A DNA stretch of 64,000 nt from Methylomicrobium lacus LW14 (lineage in GTDB: Bacteria > Pseudomonadota > Gammaproteobacteria > Methylococcales > Methylomonadaceae). The stretch spans positions 2,170,001 through 2,234,000 of the forward strand of contig NZ_AZUN01000001.1 in NCBI RefSeq assembly GCF_000527095.1. The letters run 5' to 3'. The notes under the pieces are model-generated. The model ran no database searches and was not told the origin of the DNA. It saw nothing but the letters and a program-made list of their open reading frames with translations. A program made the position numbers and the translations under genes. Within the stretch, counting starts at the first letter, position 1; each line of letters opens with the position of its first letter. Below, in pieces: positions 16,921 through 25,648 of the stretch.

Positions 16921-17145
16921 AAACCTGATATACAGCGTATCAGGCGACATATCAATATCCTCGGACCAAGCAACCGTGCCATTCGACACGTGTGCTAACC
17001 GGAATTTTCCGGGTTGCCGCAATAGTTGATATGCGGGATAGTGAAGATAAGGACGCATGGAAAAATGGCGCTTTTCTCCCCCAGCAAAAGTGACAAGCAA
17101 TTCATAATTAGCTAAATCCTTAACAGCGACTACATCGGGTGTCAT
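16882..17145 (-). CDS. DUF2442 family protein
   Basis: 87 residues. The first 75 or so match the small DUF2442 domain: DVVAVKDLANYELLVTFAGG, then RPYLHYPAYQLL, then VAWSEDIDMSPDTLY. The last residues (GSQAPAWE) are read from the palindromic repeat that covers the gene's 3' end, so the native C-terminus has been replaced or extended. Genes of this family usually follow a DUF4160 gene in a possible toxin-antitoxin-like pair. Here a DUF4160 start remains upstream at 17364 but is truncated. The function of DUF2442 is not established. Confidence 0.75.
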   Translation of the reverse strand: MTPDVVAVKDLANYELLVTFAGGEKRHFSMRPYLHYPAYQLLRQPGKFRLAHVSNGTVAWSEDIDMSPDTLYIRFPGSQAPAWEHMS

Positions 17146-17180
17146 AGGGTAAACGCCTCAGCGCAGTGGGTCGATTTTTC

Positions 17181-17284
17181 TCGCCGTACGGGGCATGCTG
17201 CCCCGTCCGCAGAGTTTCCGCATACTTAGGAGTATCGGCAGCCCCTAAACGGTGGGGACGGGATTGCAAATCCCGTCCCGCCGG
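17181..17284. repeat. dispersed GGGACGGG palindromic repeat, copy 3
   Basis: GTACGGGGCATGCTGCCCCG hairpin, then GAGTATCGGCAGCCCC, then GGGACGGGATTGCAAATCCC with its GTCCCG arm. It is nearly identical to 17925-18022. It lies exactly where the reading frame of the DUF4160 remnant stops matching the family. Confidence 0.8.
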
Positions 17285-17364
17285 GATATGCGGCGAAGAT
17301 GTTTTTGCGTATCAAGCAAATACATCGATACCAAAATGCCATAAAACATACTAATCGTAGGCAT
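17284..17364 (-). pseudogene. DUF4160 gene, truncated by a repeat
   Basis: An ideal ribosome binding site (AGGAGG, 5-6 nt spacing) precedes ATG at 17364. The first residues MPTISMFYGILVSMYLLDTQ are the hallmark N-terminus of DUF4160 proteins. After about 27 codons the frame enters the GGGACGGG repeat (17181-17284) and ends with residues such as GICNPVPTV that come from the repeat. The intact family is about 80 residues, so two thirds are missing. It was the upstream partner of the DUF2442 gene at 16882-17145. Confidence 0.7.
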
Positions 17365-17388
17365 ACTTGCCTCCTGGTTGAATTGTCT

Positions 17389-17505
17389 GAGCGGGACGGG
17401 GTTTGCAACCCCGCCCCAAACGTTTGAAAACTGCTTACCCACGCGAATTATCCTGAGAATTCCAAAGCGGCAAACATTACGGACGGGACACATATCCCGT
17501 CCGGC
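17389..17505. repeat. dispersed GGGACGGG palindromic repeat, copy 4
   Basis: Same architecture as 14322-14438: GAGCGGGACGGGGTTTGCAAC at one end and GGACGGGACACATATCCCGTCC at the other. It separates the VanZ-like gene from the DUF4160 remnant. Confidence 0.78.
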
Positions 17506-17512
17506 GCCAAAG

Positions 17513-17902
17513 TTATCGGTAGTAACGACGTTCGACATCATCTTCCTTGCGTTTTGCCAACGCCAACAAAAACAAAACCATCAAGCTTCCCCCCACATCG
17601 GCAGACCAGTCCCAGACGCTTGAAGTACGTCCCGGCAGATAAGACTGAAACCCTTCATGCGCCATGCCCAGAATGGCCATCAAGACCAATAGCCGCCAAA
17701 ACCTATGGTAAGTAACCATTCCCCATCCCAACAGTCCGCTTAACAAACCATACACGGAAGCATGAACCAGTTTATCCCAAGGCGCTGCGACGCGATGCGC
17801 CGTCCAGCCTTGCAGTTCCGCCATGAATAAAATCGCCATTAGACACAGCGCGAAACTCAAGCTGAACATACGCCAACAGGAAAATTTCTTATACATAGTC
17901 AT
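17513..17902 (-). CDS. VanZ-like family membrane protein
   Basis: 129 residues with three to four hydrophobic segments. Carries the VanZ-family signature: DKLVHASVYGLLSGLLG in the first half, and HEGFQSYLPGRTSSVWDWSADVGGS, where the Glu, Gln, Pro-Gly-Arg and Asp residues are the conserved ones. Such proteins are common at the edges of polysaccharide loci; their activity is not defined. ATGs at 17902 and 17896 are both possible. The frame upstream of these is repeat sequence (17925-18022) and is not native. Confidence 0.72.
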   Translation of the reverse strand: MTMYKKFSCWRMFSLSFALCLMAILFMAELQGWTAHRVAAPWDKLVHASVYGLLSGLLGWGMVTYHRFWRLLVLMAILGMAHEGFQSYLPGRTSSVWDWSADVGGSLMVLFLLALAKRKEDDVERRYYR

Positions 17903-17924
17903 ATTGCTTTGCCCAAATATTCTT

Positions 17925-18022
17925 GCCTGCTGGGGCATGCTGCCCCATCCACAGGGTTTCCGCATGCTAGGAGTATCGGCAGCCCCTAAACGGTGGGGAC
18001 GGGATTGCAAATCCCGTCCCGC
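17925..18022. repeat. dispersed GGGACGGG palindromic repeat, copy 5
   Basis: GGGGCATGCTGCCCC hairpin, GCATGCTAGGAGTATCGGCA, then GGGACGGGATTGCAAATCCC and its arm. Closest relative is 17181-17284. It lies between the VanZ-like gene and the WcaI-type glycosyltransferase. Confidence 0.78.
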
Positions 18023-18059
18023 CAGGGGGTTGTTTTAACGAAATAAAACATCGAAGGAA

Positions 18060-19340
18060 TCAATAAATCTCTCTAGGATTGCTTTTTTGTGGTGCGCTTT
18101 TTGAAGTCAAACTCATTAAAAAGTCATCAAAATTCTGTAATATGGCTTCCTTACGCAGTTTTTCCAAAGCGTATTGCCTGGCCTTCATATTGACACGCGG
18201 ACGGCCGGTTTTCGCGGCGTTGAGCATAGCCTTCAAAGACGCAAGAAATTGCTCTAAATTTTCAGGCTCAACACGTTCGGCGATGCCGGGATATTGCTCG
18301 CACAATAGGCCTAACTCTGTTTCCGCTTCAGCGGTAATCAGCGCATAACCGCCGGCGGCCAGTATGGTGGTCAGTTTGGACGGCAACACCGCATCGGCAG
18401 CGCCTTTCTTTTGGATAACCAGATGTACGTCGGCCAAAGCCATCAGTGCCGGCAAATCCTCATAAGGCTGCAACGAATCAAAACGAATATTGTGCAGATC
18501 AAGCTCTTTTGCCTGTTCAATTAATGTTTGTTTTTCAACGCCTTCGCCAAGGACTAAAAACACGACATCCGGTTCGGAGGATAAGTGCTTGGCAGCCTGC
18601 AGCAATAACTCCAGCCCTTGTTTTTTGCCCAGATTGCCGGAATATAAAACAATTTGCGATGAGTCCGACAGCCCCCACCGCTGGCGAAAACCGGAAGCAT
18701 CCACTCCAGGTTTGATGAAATCGGTATCCACCCAATTTGGGAAAAAATACAACGGCACAGATTGGCGGGTTTTTCTTACGGCCCTAGCCAGCATCGACTG
18801 CGAAATTGAACTGACCGCGCTAAAGCGGCGCATGAAAAAGCTCTCGACCGTCTGACAAACCACAGCCATCAAGCGCCCGTTGTTCGCCATCCCCAACCCC
18901 AGCATTGCATCCAGTTCGAAATCCTGAACATGCAAAAGGCTTCTGGCACCGGTCATTCTACTCAGTAGTAATGCGGCTGGCACACAAAAAAATGTCGGCT
19001 CAATCGTGATGATCACATCGGGTTTCCAGCGCCATTGGCTCAACACAGCGGGCAAACTGGTCAGTGCAAAACTGCATAAATGCAATAAACGGGTTAAAGT
19101 CGACGGCCGTTTCGGCACGAACAGCGGACAGCGAAGCACTTTGACGCCATGCAGTTGCTCTTGCCGATACCATCCCCCTAAATAGCCGTCGCCAACGCGC
19201 CATTCGGGATAATAAGGTGGAGCACAAACCACCCTGACTTCATGTCCCCTTGCAGCCAGCCAGTCGAACATTTCACCGGAATATTTGCCGATGCCGGTCA
19301 ATTCAGGTGCGTAATTGATTCCATAGAGTAGTATTTTCAT
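18060..19340 (-). CDS. WcaI-type glycosyltransferase (GT4)
   Basis: 426 residues. N-terminus MKILLYGINYAPELTGIGKY, then GHEVRVVCAPPYYPEW, is characteristic of colanic-acid WcaI-like transferases. The C-terminal half has the GT-B donor region SGNLGKKQGLELLLQAA and a GEG loop. Cytosolic face of the inner membrane is expected. WcaI proteins are assigned as fucosyltransferases in colanic acid synthesis. Here gmd and fcl provide the donor, so fucose transfer is plausible, though only inferred. It forms the downstream end of the exopolysaccharide locus. Confidence 0.85.
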   Translation of the reverse strand: MKILLYGINYAPELTGIGKYSGEMFDWLAARGHEVRVVCAPPYYPEWRVGDGYLGGWYRQEQLHGVKVLRCPLFVPKRPSTLTRLLHLCSFALTSLPAVLSQWRWKPDVIITIEPTFFCVPAALLLSRMTGARSLLHVQDFELDAMLGLGMANNGRLMAVVCQTVESFFMRRFSAVSSISQSMLARAVRKTRQSVPLYFFPNWVDTDFIKPGVDASGFRQRWGLSDSSQIVLYSGNLGKKQGLELLLQAAKHLSSEPDVVFLVLGEGVEKQTLIEQAKELDLHNIRFDSLQPYEDLPALMALADVHLVIQKKGAADAVLPSKLTTILAAGGYALITAEAETELGLLCEQYPGIAERVEPENLEQFLASLKAMLNAAKTGRPRVNMKARQYALEKLRKEAILQNFDDFLMSLTSKSAPQKSNPREIY

Positions 19341-19478
19341 TTATATTGACTGGTAGCTTAAGTCGACTAACTATTACATAACGCTAGGCCGGAGAGCCAA
19401 TGTACACCATATACGCAGGCATAGTGGGTATAAAAAAATGAGTGCGTTTTGATATAATCTGAAATTACGGAATATTTC

Positions 19479-20504
19479 ATGAAAAAAATTCTTTTATTTT
19501 ATAACGATCGACAAAACCTAACCTGGAATTTTCTCATACTTAGCTTACTCGCAGCCTTGCTTTGTATACCTTCTTGCACATGCTTACCTATGTCAGAAAT
19601 TTTTGATCCAAACAACCCATGCGGTTCTGGATATCAGTTAGTTTTTAGTGACGAGTTCAACTCGGCATCCACCATCGATGTCAAGGGTACAGGTGACCCA
19701 AAATTCAAATGGTACACGACGCCATTTTTTGTTAGGCCATCAAGCAAAAAACCTAGCGTTATTGAAGTTAGCAATGGTGTTCTGACACTTAACAGCACAA
19801 AAAATAGCGCTCGTAACAGCAATATTGCCACTGCTATGCCTGGAAACAATAAGCAAGGATGGCTTGGGAAAGCATTTGGCGCTGGCGCCTATTTCGAAGC
19901 AAGAATTTCCTTCGATCCAATCACGGTCAATACAGCAAATGGATGGCCGTCATTCTGGTCTATGGCAATTGAGCATATGGCACAAAAAGGCGCTGACCAA
20001 TGGATAGGGCGAACACCAGATTATAAGCATTTCATCGAGGATGACTTCTTTGAGTACAACACAGCCTCTTTCGCCGGCCCCAACAGCTACAGTGCTACAA
20101 TACATGATTGGTTTGGCATCTATAACAAAACCTGCTCTTCTGGTTACTGCAAAATCAATAATCATTATGACAGTGAAAGCCACTTCAATAATGCAATCAT
20201 CAAAACACCAACAAAAACTGACTGGACAAAATTTCACACCATCGGGCAGTTATGGGTACCAAGTAATCCTCTAAACAGCATGGGTTACGTGCAGAACTAC
20301 TTTGATGGAAAACTGATGTCGACAGTATCCTGGATTGCCTCAAAATCAGGACCACCCACCACAGTCGGAGATTACACATTCAGTATTATGGATAAAAGCC
20401 ATCTTGTCGTAATCCTTGGCACTGGAGTCAACCAACCACTAAATGTTGACTGGGTTCATGTTTGGCAAAAAACTAACGCTGTTGAATTATCGTTTCAGCA
20501 ATAA
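19479..20504 (+). CDS. glycoside hydrolase family 16-like exported glycanase
   Basis: 341 residues. N-terminal hydrophobic signal with a possible lipobox (IPSC, Cys33), so secreted or an outer-membrane lipoprotein. GH16 features in order: YQLVFSDEFN at 52-61, AYFEARISFDP at 137-147, WPSFWSM at 156-162, and the catalytic E-x-D-x-x-E as E187-D-D189-FF-E192, followed by late beta-strands ending DWVHVW. GH16 enzymes cut beta-1,3/1,4-linked glucans or galactans. In an exopolysaccharide cluster it probably trims or releases the polymer. It is the only plus-strand gene of the locus and converges on the broken SGNH gene, overlapping its end by about 30 bp. Confidence 0.82.
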   Translation: MKKILLFYNDRQNLTWNFLILSLLAALLCIPSCTCLPMSEIFDPNNPCGSGYQLVFSDEFNSASTIDVKGTGDPKFKWYTTPFFVRPSSKKPSVIEVSNGVLTLNSTKNSARNSNIATAMPGNNKQGWLGKAFGAGAYFEARISFDPITVNTANGWPSFWSMAIEHMAQKGADQWIGRTPDYKHFIEDDFFEYNTASFAGPNSYSATIHDWFGIYNKTCSSGYCKINNHYDSESHFNNAIIKTPTKTDWTKFHTIGQLWVPSNPLNSMGYVQNYFDGKLMSTVSWIASKSGPPTTVGDYTFSIMDKSHLVVILGTGVNQPLNVDWVHVWQKTNAVELSFQQ

Positions 20505-21342
20505 TTTTAGCCAGCACTCGATTACCTTCGTTTGTGGGATGAATATCATCCCTGTAATAGTCCAGACTCCATCTACGGTCATCCGCCACTTAAACTACTC
20601 GTTTAGCACCTGTTGCGAATAAAAGTGACAAATAAGGTTCGAATGTCTTTTTACGTAACTCGGGATCAATTTCTTCAGCTTTATTCGGATAAATTATGAA
20701 AACAGGGTCGAGTCTTGTGGCCTTAAGAAACTCAGCAAGTTCAACCGAAAGATTCCCTGGGGGGACCTGCAACATCTCAGGTACTTCACCACACTTATCA
20801 AGCGCATAAATATATTTGTTGAAGAGATACCACAGTGCAAATTTTGGTTTTTGTCTCGGGTGAGTAAAGTCACAACGCCATGAAGATGCTTCTGCAAAAT
20901 CAGCCGAGTTAAGCACAAATACAATGGACTCTATTTGACTGACCACATCAGGATTAGTATGCAGATAGGTCAGTTCATTTTGAAGAGCCCAACTCCCGGC
21001 AGAAATGGGCCACACATTCTGATCAATTATCTTCTGCAATTGCGGGCCGAGCCGATCCTCTTGTGCCAGCATGTTACCACCCAAAACAATGCTATCGCCC
21101 ACAAGAAGAACATCAGGTTTTGAATTAGTCAGAAAATCAGGGGCACCCATATGCCACGAATTAAATTGCCAATAATTCTTATTTAAAAAACGACCGTGTT
21201 GATTAGCAGCAGGAATATACCCAATTATTGGATTGGCATCATAAATCGGGAAATCAATTAAACCCAATAGCCTAACCGATACCTCAGCCGACAAAAACAA
21301 AATGAAGCTGGATATAATAAAATATGCAAGATGTTTTTTCAT
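20473..21342 (-). pseudogene. SGNH/GDSL hydrolase with in-frame stop codon
   Basis: The first 250 residues form an exported SGNH-type esterase/acyltransferase: an N-terminal membrane helix, then VLLVGDSIVLGGN with the nucleophile Ser in the GDS block. A TAA at 20590-20592 ends translation at AKRVV. The same frame continues for 38 codons and encodes DYYRDDIHPTNEGNRVLA, i.e. the missing catalytic DxxH block, then stops at 20473. The conserved sequence continues in the same frame past the stop, so this is a simple nonsense mutation or base error rather than a natural end. The in-frame ATG at 21342 is preferred to the GTG at 21351. Confidence 0.8.
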
Positions 21343-21827
21343 TTCTCTCACCCATGTATATAATCAAGGCTCTCAGCTAACGCAAATGAATATTTATTAG
21401 TATGCAATTCAACGCCGAAAGCGGCTTATTGTCTTTACTGCGCTTACTTTTATATATTTATTTTTTAGACACCTTTGGCCTCAATGAGATCAAATAACGA
21501 TATGAGCGCTAACTAGTGAGGAAATCATCTTGAAACCATTTTTTAAATATTAAAATACATATTTTTTTCTATATTGCCAAATAGCATTACTAAATACTTA
21601 GCTTCTATGGCGAGTTTATCTCTGGCCAACTAGCACCTTATCAATAACGAAATGACTTACATTAAGTACCTATCCATAATTATCCTGTCAGCAAGTTAAG
21701 ATATGCTATTGTTTTTATTAGAACATTTCACAATGCGCCCTGAAAAATACCGGATTTATTTTGCACACGTACTTATTTCTATTCTTCAGAAATGAGATCA
21801 CACAGATTAAACACTTAGCTTCTGAAT
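21343..21827. other. AT-rich spacer without genes
   Basis: About 480 bp of strongly AT-rich sequence between the GT2 gene and the SGNH pseudogene, with stops in all frames. No repeat family member, hairpin or conserved promoter is recognisable. It may contain the promoter for the pseudogene. Confidence 0.4.
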
Positions 21828-22739
21828 TTATTCAAGCATTAGTCCCGTCAATTTGACAAGCCGAGCAATTTTCTCTGCTCTCGTTTCGGCACCACGAAGA
21901 GATCGCTCCGCCTCCAGGCATTTAAGATCAACCAAACAACGGTACCAAAGCCCCTGCATAAAGTGATAAGCAAACCCCTCCTTACCATCCAGAAAGCCCA
22001 GTCTTAAAAAATAACGGTAACAAAAATAAAATATCGGCCTTGCAAACAATGGCAGTTTGTTGTAAAGACGTTCCTTGACTAACCGTTTGATTTTACGCTG
22101 GCTGGTTTCGCTCTCTGCAACAGAACCATTACGATGAAATAAGTGATATTTCTGATTAAGAATTTCAATCATTTCCCGACTGGCGTAACGATTATGCTTG
22201 GCAATAAACCATTCAATGGTATTCAGATTGGCGTCGACAAAATGGCCATCAAAGATGATGGATTTGCCGGCATCTAAAACAATATGCTCATCCATCCAGC
22301 GATTTTCGATATGCGCTTGACCGTTTTTCCAAAGACGTAGCAATATCAGTGGATAGCGGTCACCATGCTTTATCCAGCGCCCCAGAAAATGAAGTTTATA
22401 CTTAAAATAAATGCCATTAATATTATTAGGCAACTCCGGCACCTTTCTAATAATTTCTTCTACTAGTAGCGATTCCAGATATTCATCAGCATCCATACGC
22501 ATTACCCAGTCCGTCTTAACAGGGCAATTATCAAGGGCCCACTGAAATTGCAATGCTTGGTTAACAAAAGTGTTTTGATAAACTTTTGCTCCTAACGATT
22601 GCGCAATTTCTACGGTTCTGTCAGTAGAATATGAATCCACCACAAATACTTCCTTAGCAATCAAAAGCATATTATTAATACAGCGCTCAATATGCAGCTC
22701 TTCGTTGTAAGTTAAAATAATGACAGAAATATCACTCAC
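21828..22739 (-). CDS. glycosyltransferase family 2 (WaaE/KdtX-like)
   Basis: 303 residues. GT-A fold: SVIILTYNEELHIERCINN at the N-terminus, VVDSYSTDRTVEIA (nucleotide binding) and MRMDADEYLE (the DxD metal site). The pattern FLGRWIKHG...ILLRLWKNGQAHIENRWMDEH resembles the WaaE/KdtX group of sugar transferases. It begins with GTG at 22739, with AAGG about 8 nt upstream. Low GC like its neighbours. It probably adds a side-chain or backbone sugar to the lipid-linked repeat unit; donor and acceptor unknown. Confidence 0.85.
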   Translation of the reverse strand: MSDISVIILTYNEELHIERCINNMLLIAKEVFVVDSYSTDRTVEIAQSLGAKVYQNTFVNQALQFQWALDNCPVKTDWVMRMDADEYLESLLVEEIIRKVPELPNNINGIYFKYKLHFLGRWIKHGDRYPLILLRLWKNGQAHIENRWMDEHIVLDAGKSIIFDGHFVDANLNTIEWFIAKHNRYASREMIEILNQKYHLFHRNGSVAESETSQRKIKRLVKERLYNKLPLFARPIFYFCYRYFLRLGFLDGKEGFAYHFMQGLWYRCLVDLKCLEAERSLRGAETRAEKIARLVKLTGLMLE

Positions 22740-22765
22740 TGTTAATGCCTTATATTATGAGAGTA

Positions 22766-23725
22766 TTAGTGATTTACCAGTAAATCATGAGCAGGCAAAC
22801 GTTCGGATCTAGCAACTAAAAGATCAATAGGCTCTGGAAAACCAAAGGCAATCATCATAATTAATCGCTCACCTTTGGGGATTCTTCCCTCTGTACAAAT
22901 TTTAAGCTCTCTATGATTCGGAATTGCAAGATTTAATGGGCAGGCCCCAAGACCAAGCGATTGGCATGCATTTAACACCTGCATTGCAAGTAGAGCGCCA
23001 TCAACATATGCCTGATTTCTAGCTTTAAATCCGCTCCATGCACTTATTTCCGAAGAAATAACGAATAAATTATAAATAGATTCGCGAAATCCTTCAGCTC
23101 CTCTCTGCAAGCGCAATAGGCGGTCAATATCCTCAGGTTTTGAATAATAATGCACTCTTCCTGACTGCCGATTACATTGAGAGGGTGTTTGCCGCGCAAT
23201 TTCCATAATTCGGATCAATAGTTCTTCTTCTACTATTCCAGGTAAAAATCGTCTGCAACTAAAGCGGGCTTTCAAAAACTCTTCGGCATTAATGTTAATT
23301 TTAATAGAGGAGTTTGAAATTTTTTTGAGCCCCCCTTTAGGTTGAATGTTTAGATTTTCACACCTAGTAATAAAATCATCGATCTGAAGCCCCAAATCTT
23401 CGAGATCAATTTGCTTCTCTGCATGCCAATTAACATAGGATTGAAGGCATCCGTAACTTTTTTCTAATGGAAAGACACCCCACTTATGATCATATTGACG
23501 TAGGTAATTCAACAATTTCAATATATTGGCTCGACCAAATTTCAGTCTTGGATTAGAAATGCTTAGTCCTTTTTCTACCGTATGAGCTAATAACAAAATA
23601 TCGTAGTGTAATTGCTTGTTTTTTGGGCATAATGGAGAAGCGTTACTCCATCTAAATGCCCGAAAAAAATCAAACATATATTCTACCGGTATAATCAGGA
23701 CATTGAGCAACGACTTAAAAAACAT
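22766..23725 (-). CDS. nitroreductase-family flavoprotein in polysaccharide locus
   Basis: 319 residues. The C-terminal two thirds are a nitroreductase (FMN-binding) domain: ARFSCRRFLPG, RQTPSQCNRQSGRVHYY, then the GALLAMQVLNACQSLGLGACPLN helix-loop typical of the fold. The N-terminal 130 residues (LLAHTVEKGLSISNPR) are a family-specific extension seen in polysaccharide-cluster nitroreductases. The stop and start codons are close to those of the acetyltransferase upstream and the GT2 downstream, so it is co-transcribed. The substrate is unknown; redox modification of a sugar or of a quinone/flavin partner is conceivable. Confidence 0.75.
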   Translation of the reverse strand: MFFKSLLNVLIIPVEYMFDFFRAFRWSNASPLCPKNKQLHYDILLLAHTVEKGLSISNPRLKFGRANILKLLNYLRQYDHKWGVFPLEKSYGCLQSYVNWHAEKQIDLEDLGLQIDDFITRCENLNIQPKGGLKKISNSSIKININAEEFLKARFSCRRFLPGIVEEELLIRIMEIARQTPSQCNRQSGRVHYYSKPEDIDRLLRLQRGAEGFRESIYNLFVISSEISAWSGFKARNQAYVDGALLAMQVLNACQSLGLGACPLNLAIPNHRELKICTEGRIPKGERLIMMIAFGFPEPIDLLVARSERLPAHDLLVNH

Positions 23726-23737
23726 TCAAAAACCTCA

Positions 23738-24301
23738 TTAATTAGCTGATATAGTTCTAGTTTTAACGAAAGCAGCAGGATTACCAGCAACGACAGTCCA
23801 CTCACATACGTCTTTTGTTACAACACTTCGAGCTCCTATAACCGCACCCTTGCCGACGGTAACACCAGGTGCAATAAATGCTTCAGCGCATACCCAAGAG
23901 TGATCGCCAATTGTTATTGGCTTAGTCACAAGCGGACGCAGAAGCGAATAAATATCATGTGTGCCAGTGCATAGAAAAGTGCGTGTGCTAACAGCCACTT
24001 TGGAACCAATACGAATACGATCCATAGAATAGCAATCAACATTGTCAGCAAGGACAGAATACTCACCCATTTCCAGATTCCAAGGCGCCCACACAAAGCA
24101 AGAAGGAGAAACTCTGCTTCCAAGACCAATTTTTGCGCCAAAAACCTTAAGTAAAAAAATACGCCAAGAATTTAGGCACCACCGTGGTGTTGTTCTAAAC
24201 AACAACAACCATACAGTATTCCAAATCAACCTAGCCAGTTTTATTCTCTTAGGAATATTATCTATATACTTATACTGAGAGAATGAGTCACTCACCAACA
24301 A
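23738..24301 (-). CDS. WcaF-like hexapeptide O-acetyltransferase
   Basis: 187 residues, left-handed beta-helix acyltransferase. Hexapeptide repeats run from about residue 52 (GAKIGLGSRVSPSCFVWAP) to the C-terminal GAVIGARSVVTKDVCEWTVV. The conserved TGTHDIYS contains the likely catalytic His, and VVAGNPAAFVKTR is the usual end. The length and FRTTPRWCLNSWR segment match putative colanic acid acetyltransferases. The start overlaps the end of the pyruvyltransferase gene by 14 nt. Expected role: O-acetylation of an exopolysaccharide sugar. Confidence 0.85.
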   Translation of the reverse strand: MLVSDSFSQYKYIDNIPKRIKLARLIWNTVWLLLFRTTPRWCLNSWRIFLLKVFGAKIGLGSRVSPSCFVWAPWNLEMGEYSVLADNVDCYSMDRIRIGSKVAVSTRTFLCTGTHDIYSLLRPLVTKPITIGDHSWVCAEAFIAPGVTVGKGAVIGARSVVTKDVCEWTVVAGNPAAFVKTRTISAN

Positions 24302-25439
24302 CCTCTTCTGCTAACGACAATTGTTGTTTCAGATATGAGGCTCCTTTAGAACGTAAATCTGCAATTTGCCCATTTACAACATCCCATTCAATCGAATCTT
24401 TTAACACTTTCGCAATGCTTTCTGGCTTCGAATCGTTCAAAAAGCGTGAACGTAGTCCAGCAAAATCAAGTAAATTTAGCACCCTGTTATTTAAGCCGGC
24501 TTTATTACCTTGTATTCCAACCACAACGAAGGGTTTGTTCAATAAAATACTTAGTGCCGTACCATGAAAGGAGTTAGTGACCACAAACTCGGCATTTTGC
24601 ATCAAATATAACCACTGCCGTGGACAAGGATAAACAGTCTCACCAATTTCCTTCCATCGTCTATGTGGGTTATAAGGCGAGTATAGTTTTGCTCCAAAAT
24701 TGTTAGCCACTGCTTCAGCCACTTCACCAATAATTTCTCTAGTACACAATCCATAACAAAAAACATGTTTTTCTGATGATAGTGGATACGACTTCATAAT
24801 CCCTGAGTAATCTGATAACAATATCGTCGGATCGGGAACGCAGATCGGTTCTACACCAGTCAGATCATTTACAATCGAAACACCTAATCTCTCTCTTACC
24901 GATATTCCATCAAGTTTAAGAATCAAGCTTGCAAGCTCGTTATGATATTGAGCATCAATCTCACTCCGTCCAAAACTTGGCGCATAAGAAATACGGCGAA
25001 CACGTTTATTATTTATCGAAAAATTCAAGAAATATACTGGATCAAGGCCAAACTGCTCCGACGGATTCCATATTTGATCACTACCGCATACCAATAAATC
25101 ATAATTTAAGGATGCAGACTCCAAAGAGTCGATAGTTTTATATTCCGGTTCTCTTATCCCAAGAAATTCATGTCTAAAAAAATGGAAGTTTTCTTGCTGT
25201 TGACGATTACCAAACCATTTGTACTTTAGCTTGGAAAATTTAAGATAAATAACCTTGAGATTCTTGCGTGAAAATAAATCATCAAGCTGTATGCTACCGC
25301 CAGCCTCAACATAGTTAGGATGATAATTAACAAATTCAACTTCACAACTCTGATTCAAAAACCATTGCCTCAAAGCATAAGCTTGAAAAAGTGCACCAAA
25401 ATTATCACTAAAGTGATAAGTCAAAATTCCAACTCTCAT
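24288..25439 (-). CDS. polysaccharide pyruvyl transferase family protein
   Basis: 383 residues. GT-B-like fold; the N-terminus MRVGILTYHFSDNFGALFQAYA and the motif NYDLLVCGSDQIWNPS are diagnostic. The C-terminal AEFVVTNSFHGTALSILLNKPFV carries the conserved Ser-Phe-His-Gly. Members transfer pyruvate from PEP to form ketals on polysaccharide sugars, giving acidic groups. I chose ATG 25439 (AAGG at suitable spacing) over ATG 25445. Overlaps the downstream acetyltransferase gene. Confidence 0.87.
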   Translation of the reverse strand: MRVGILTYHFSDNFGALFQAYALRQWFLNQSCEVEFVNYHPNYVEAGGSIQLDDLFSRKNLKVIYLKFSKLKYKWFGNRQQQENFHFFRHEFLGIREPEYKTIDSLESASLNYDLLVCGSDQIWNPSEQFGLDPVYFLNFSINNKRVRRISYAPSFGRSEIDAQYHNELASLILKLDGISVRERLGVSIVNDLTGVEPICVPDPTILLSDYSGIMKSYPLSSEKHVFCYGLCTREIIGEVAEAVANNFGAKLYSPYNPHRRWKEIGETVYPCPRQWLYLMQNAEFVVTNSFHGTALSILLNKPFVVVGIQGNKAGLNNRVLNLLDFAGLRSRFLNDSKPESIAKVLKDSIEWDVVNGQIADLRSKGASYLKQQLSLAEEVVGE

Positions 25440-25648
25440 AACCATCCTTAAGCATCAAATAAATCTACTAACCTATTATAAAAAATGTTTAATACCCTAA
25501 ACTTTCATTTGGCATGCACAAAATTTCGGGTCTGTAATTTTTGCATAACATACATATATTTTTCTTATGCCCGTGCATTATTAAATAATAATCAATCAAA
25601 AAATTACTCTCATTATTGCCACCTTTCGAATTCTGCACAAAACCTTAA

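Noticed and set aside
16609..17000. Open frames covering the MITE and palindromes downstream of gmd
   Set aside because: Translations such as FLVPKLQLGNT and ASRPILEAGASK come from repeat sequence and recur at other repeat copies; not genes.
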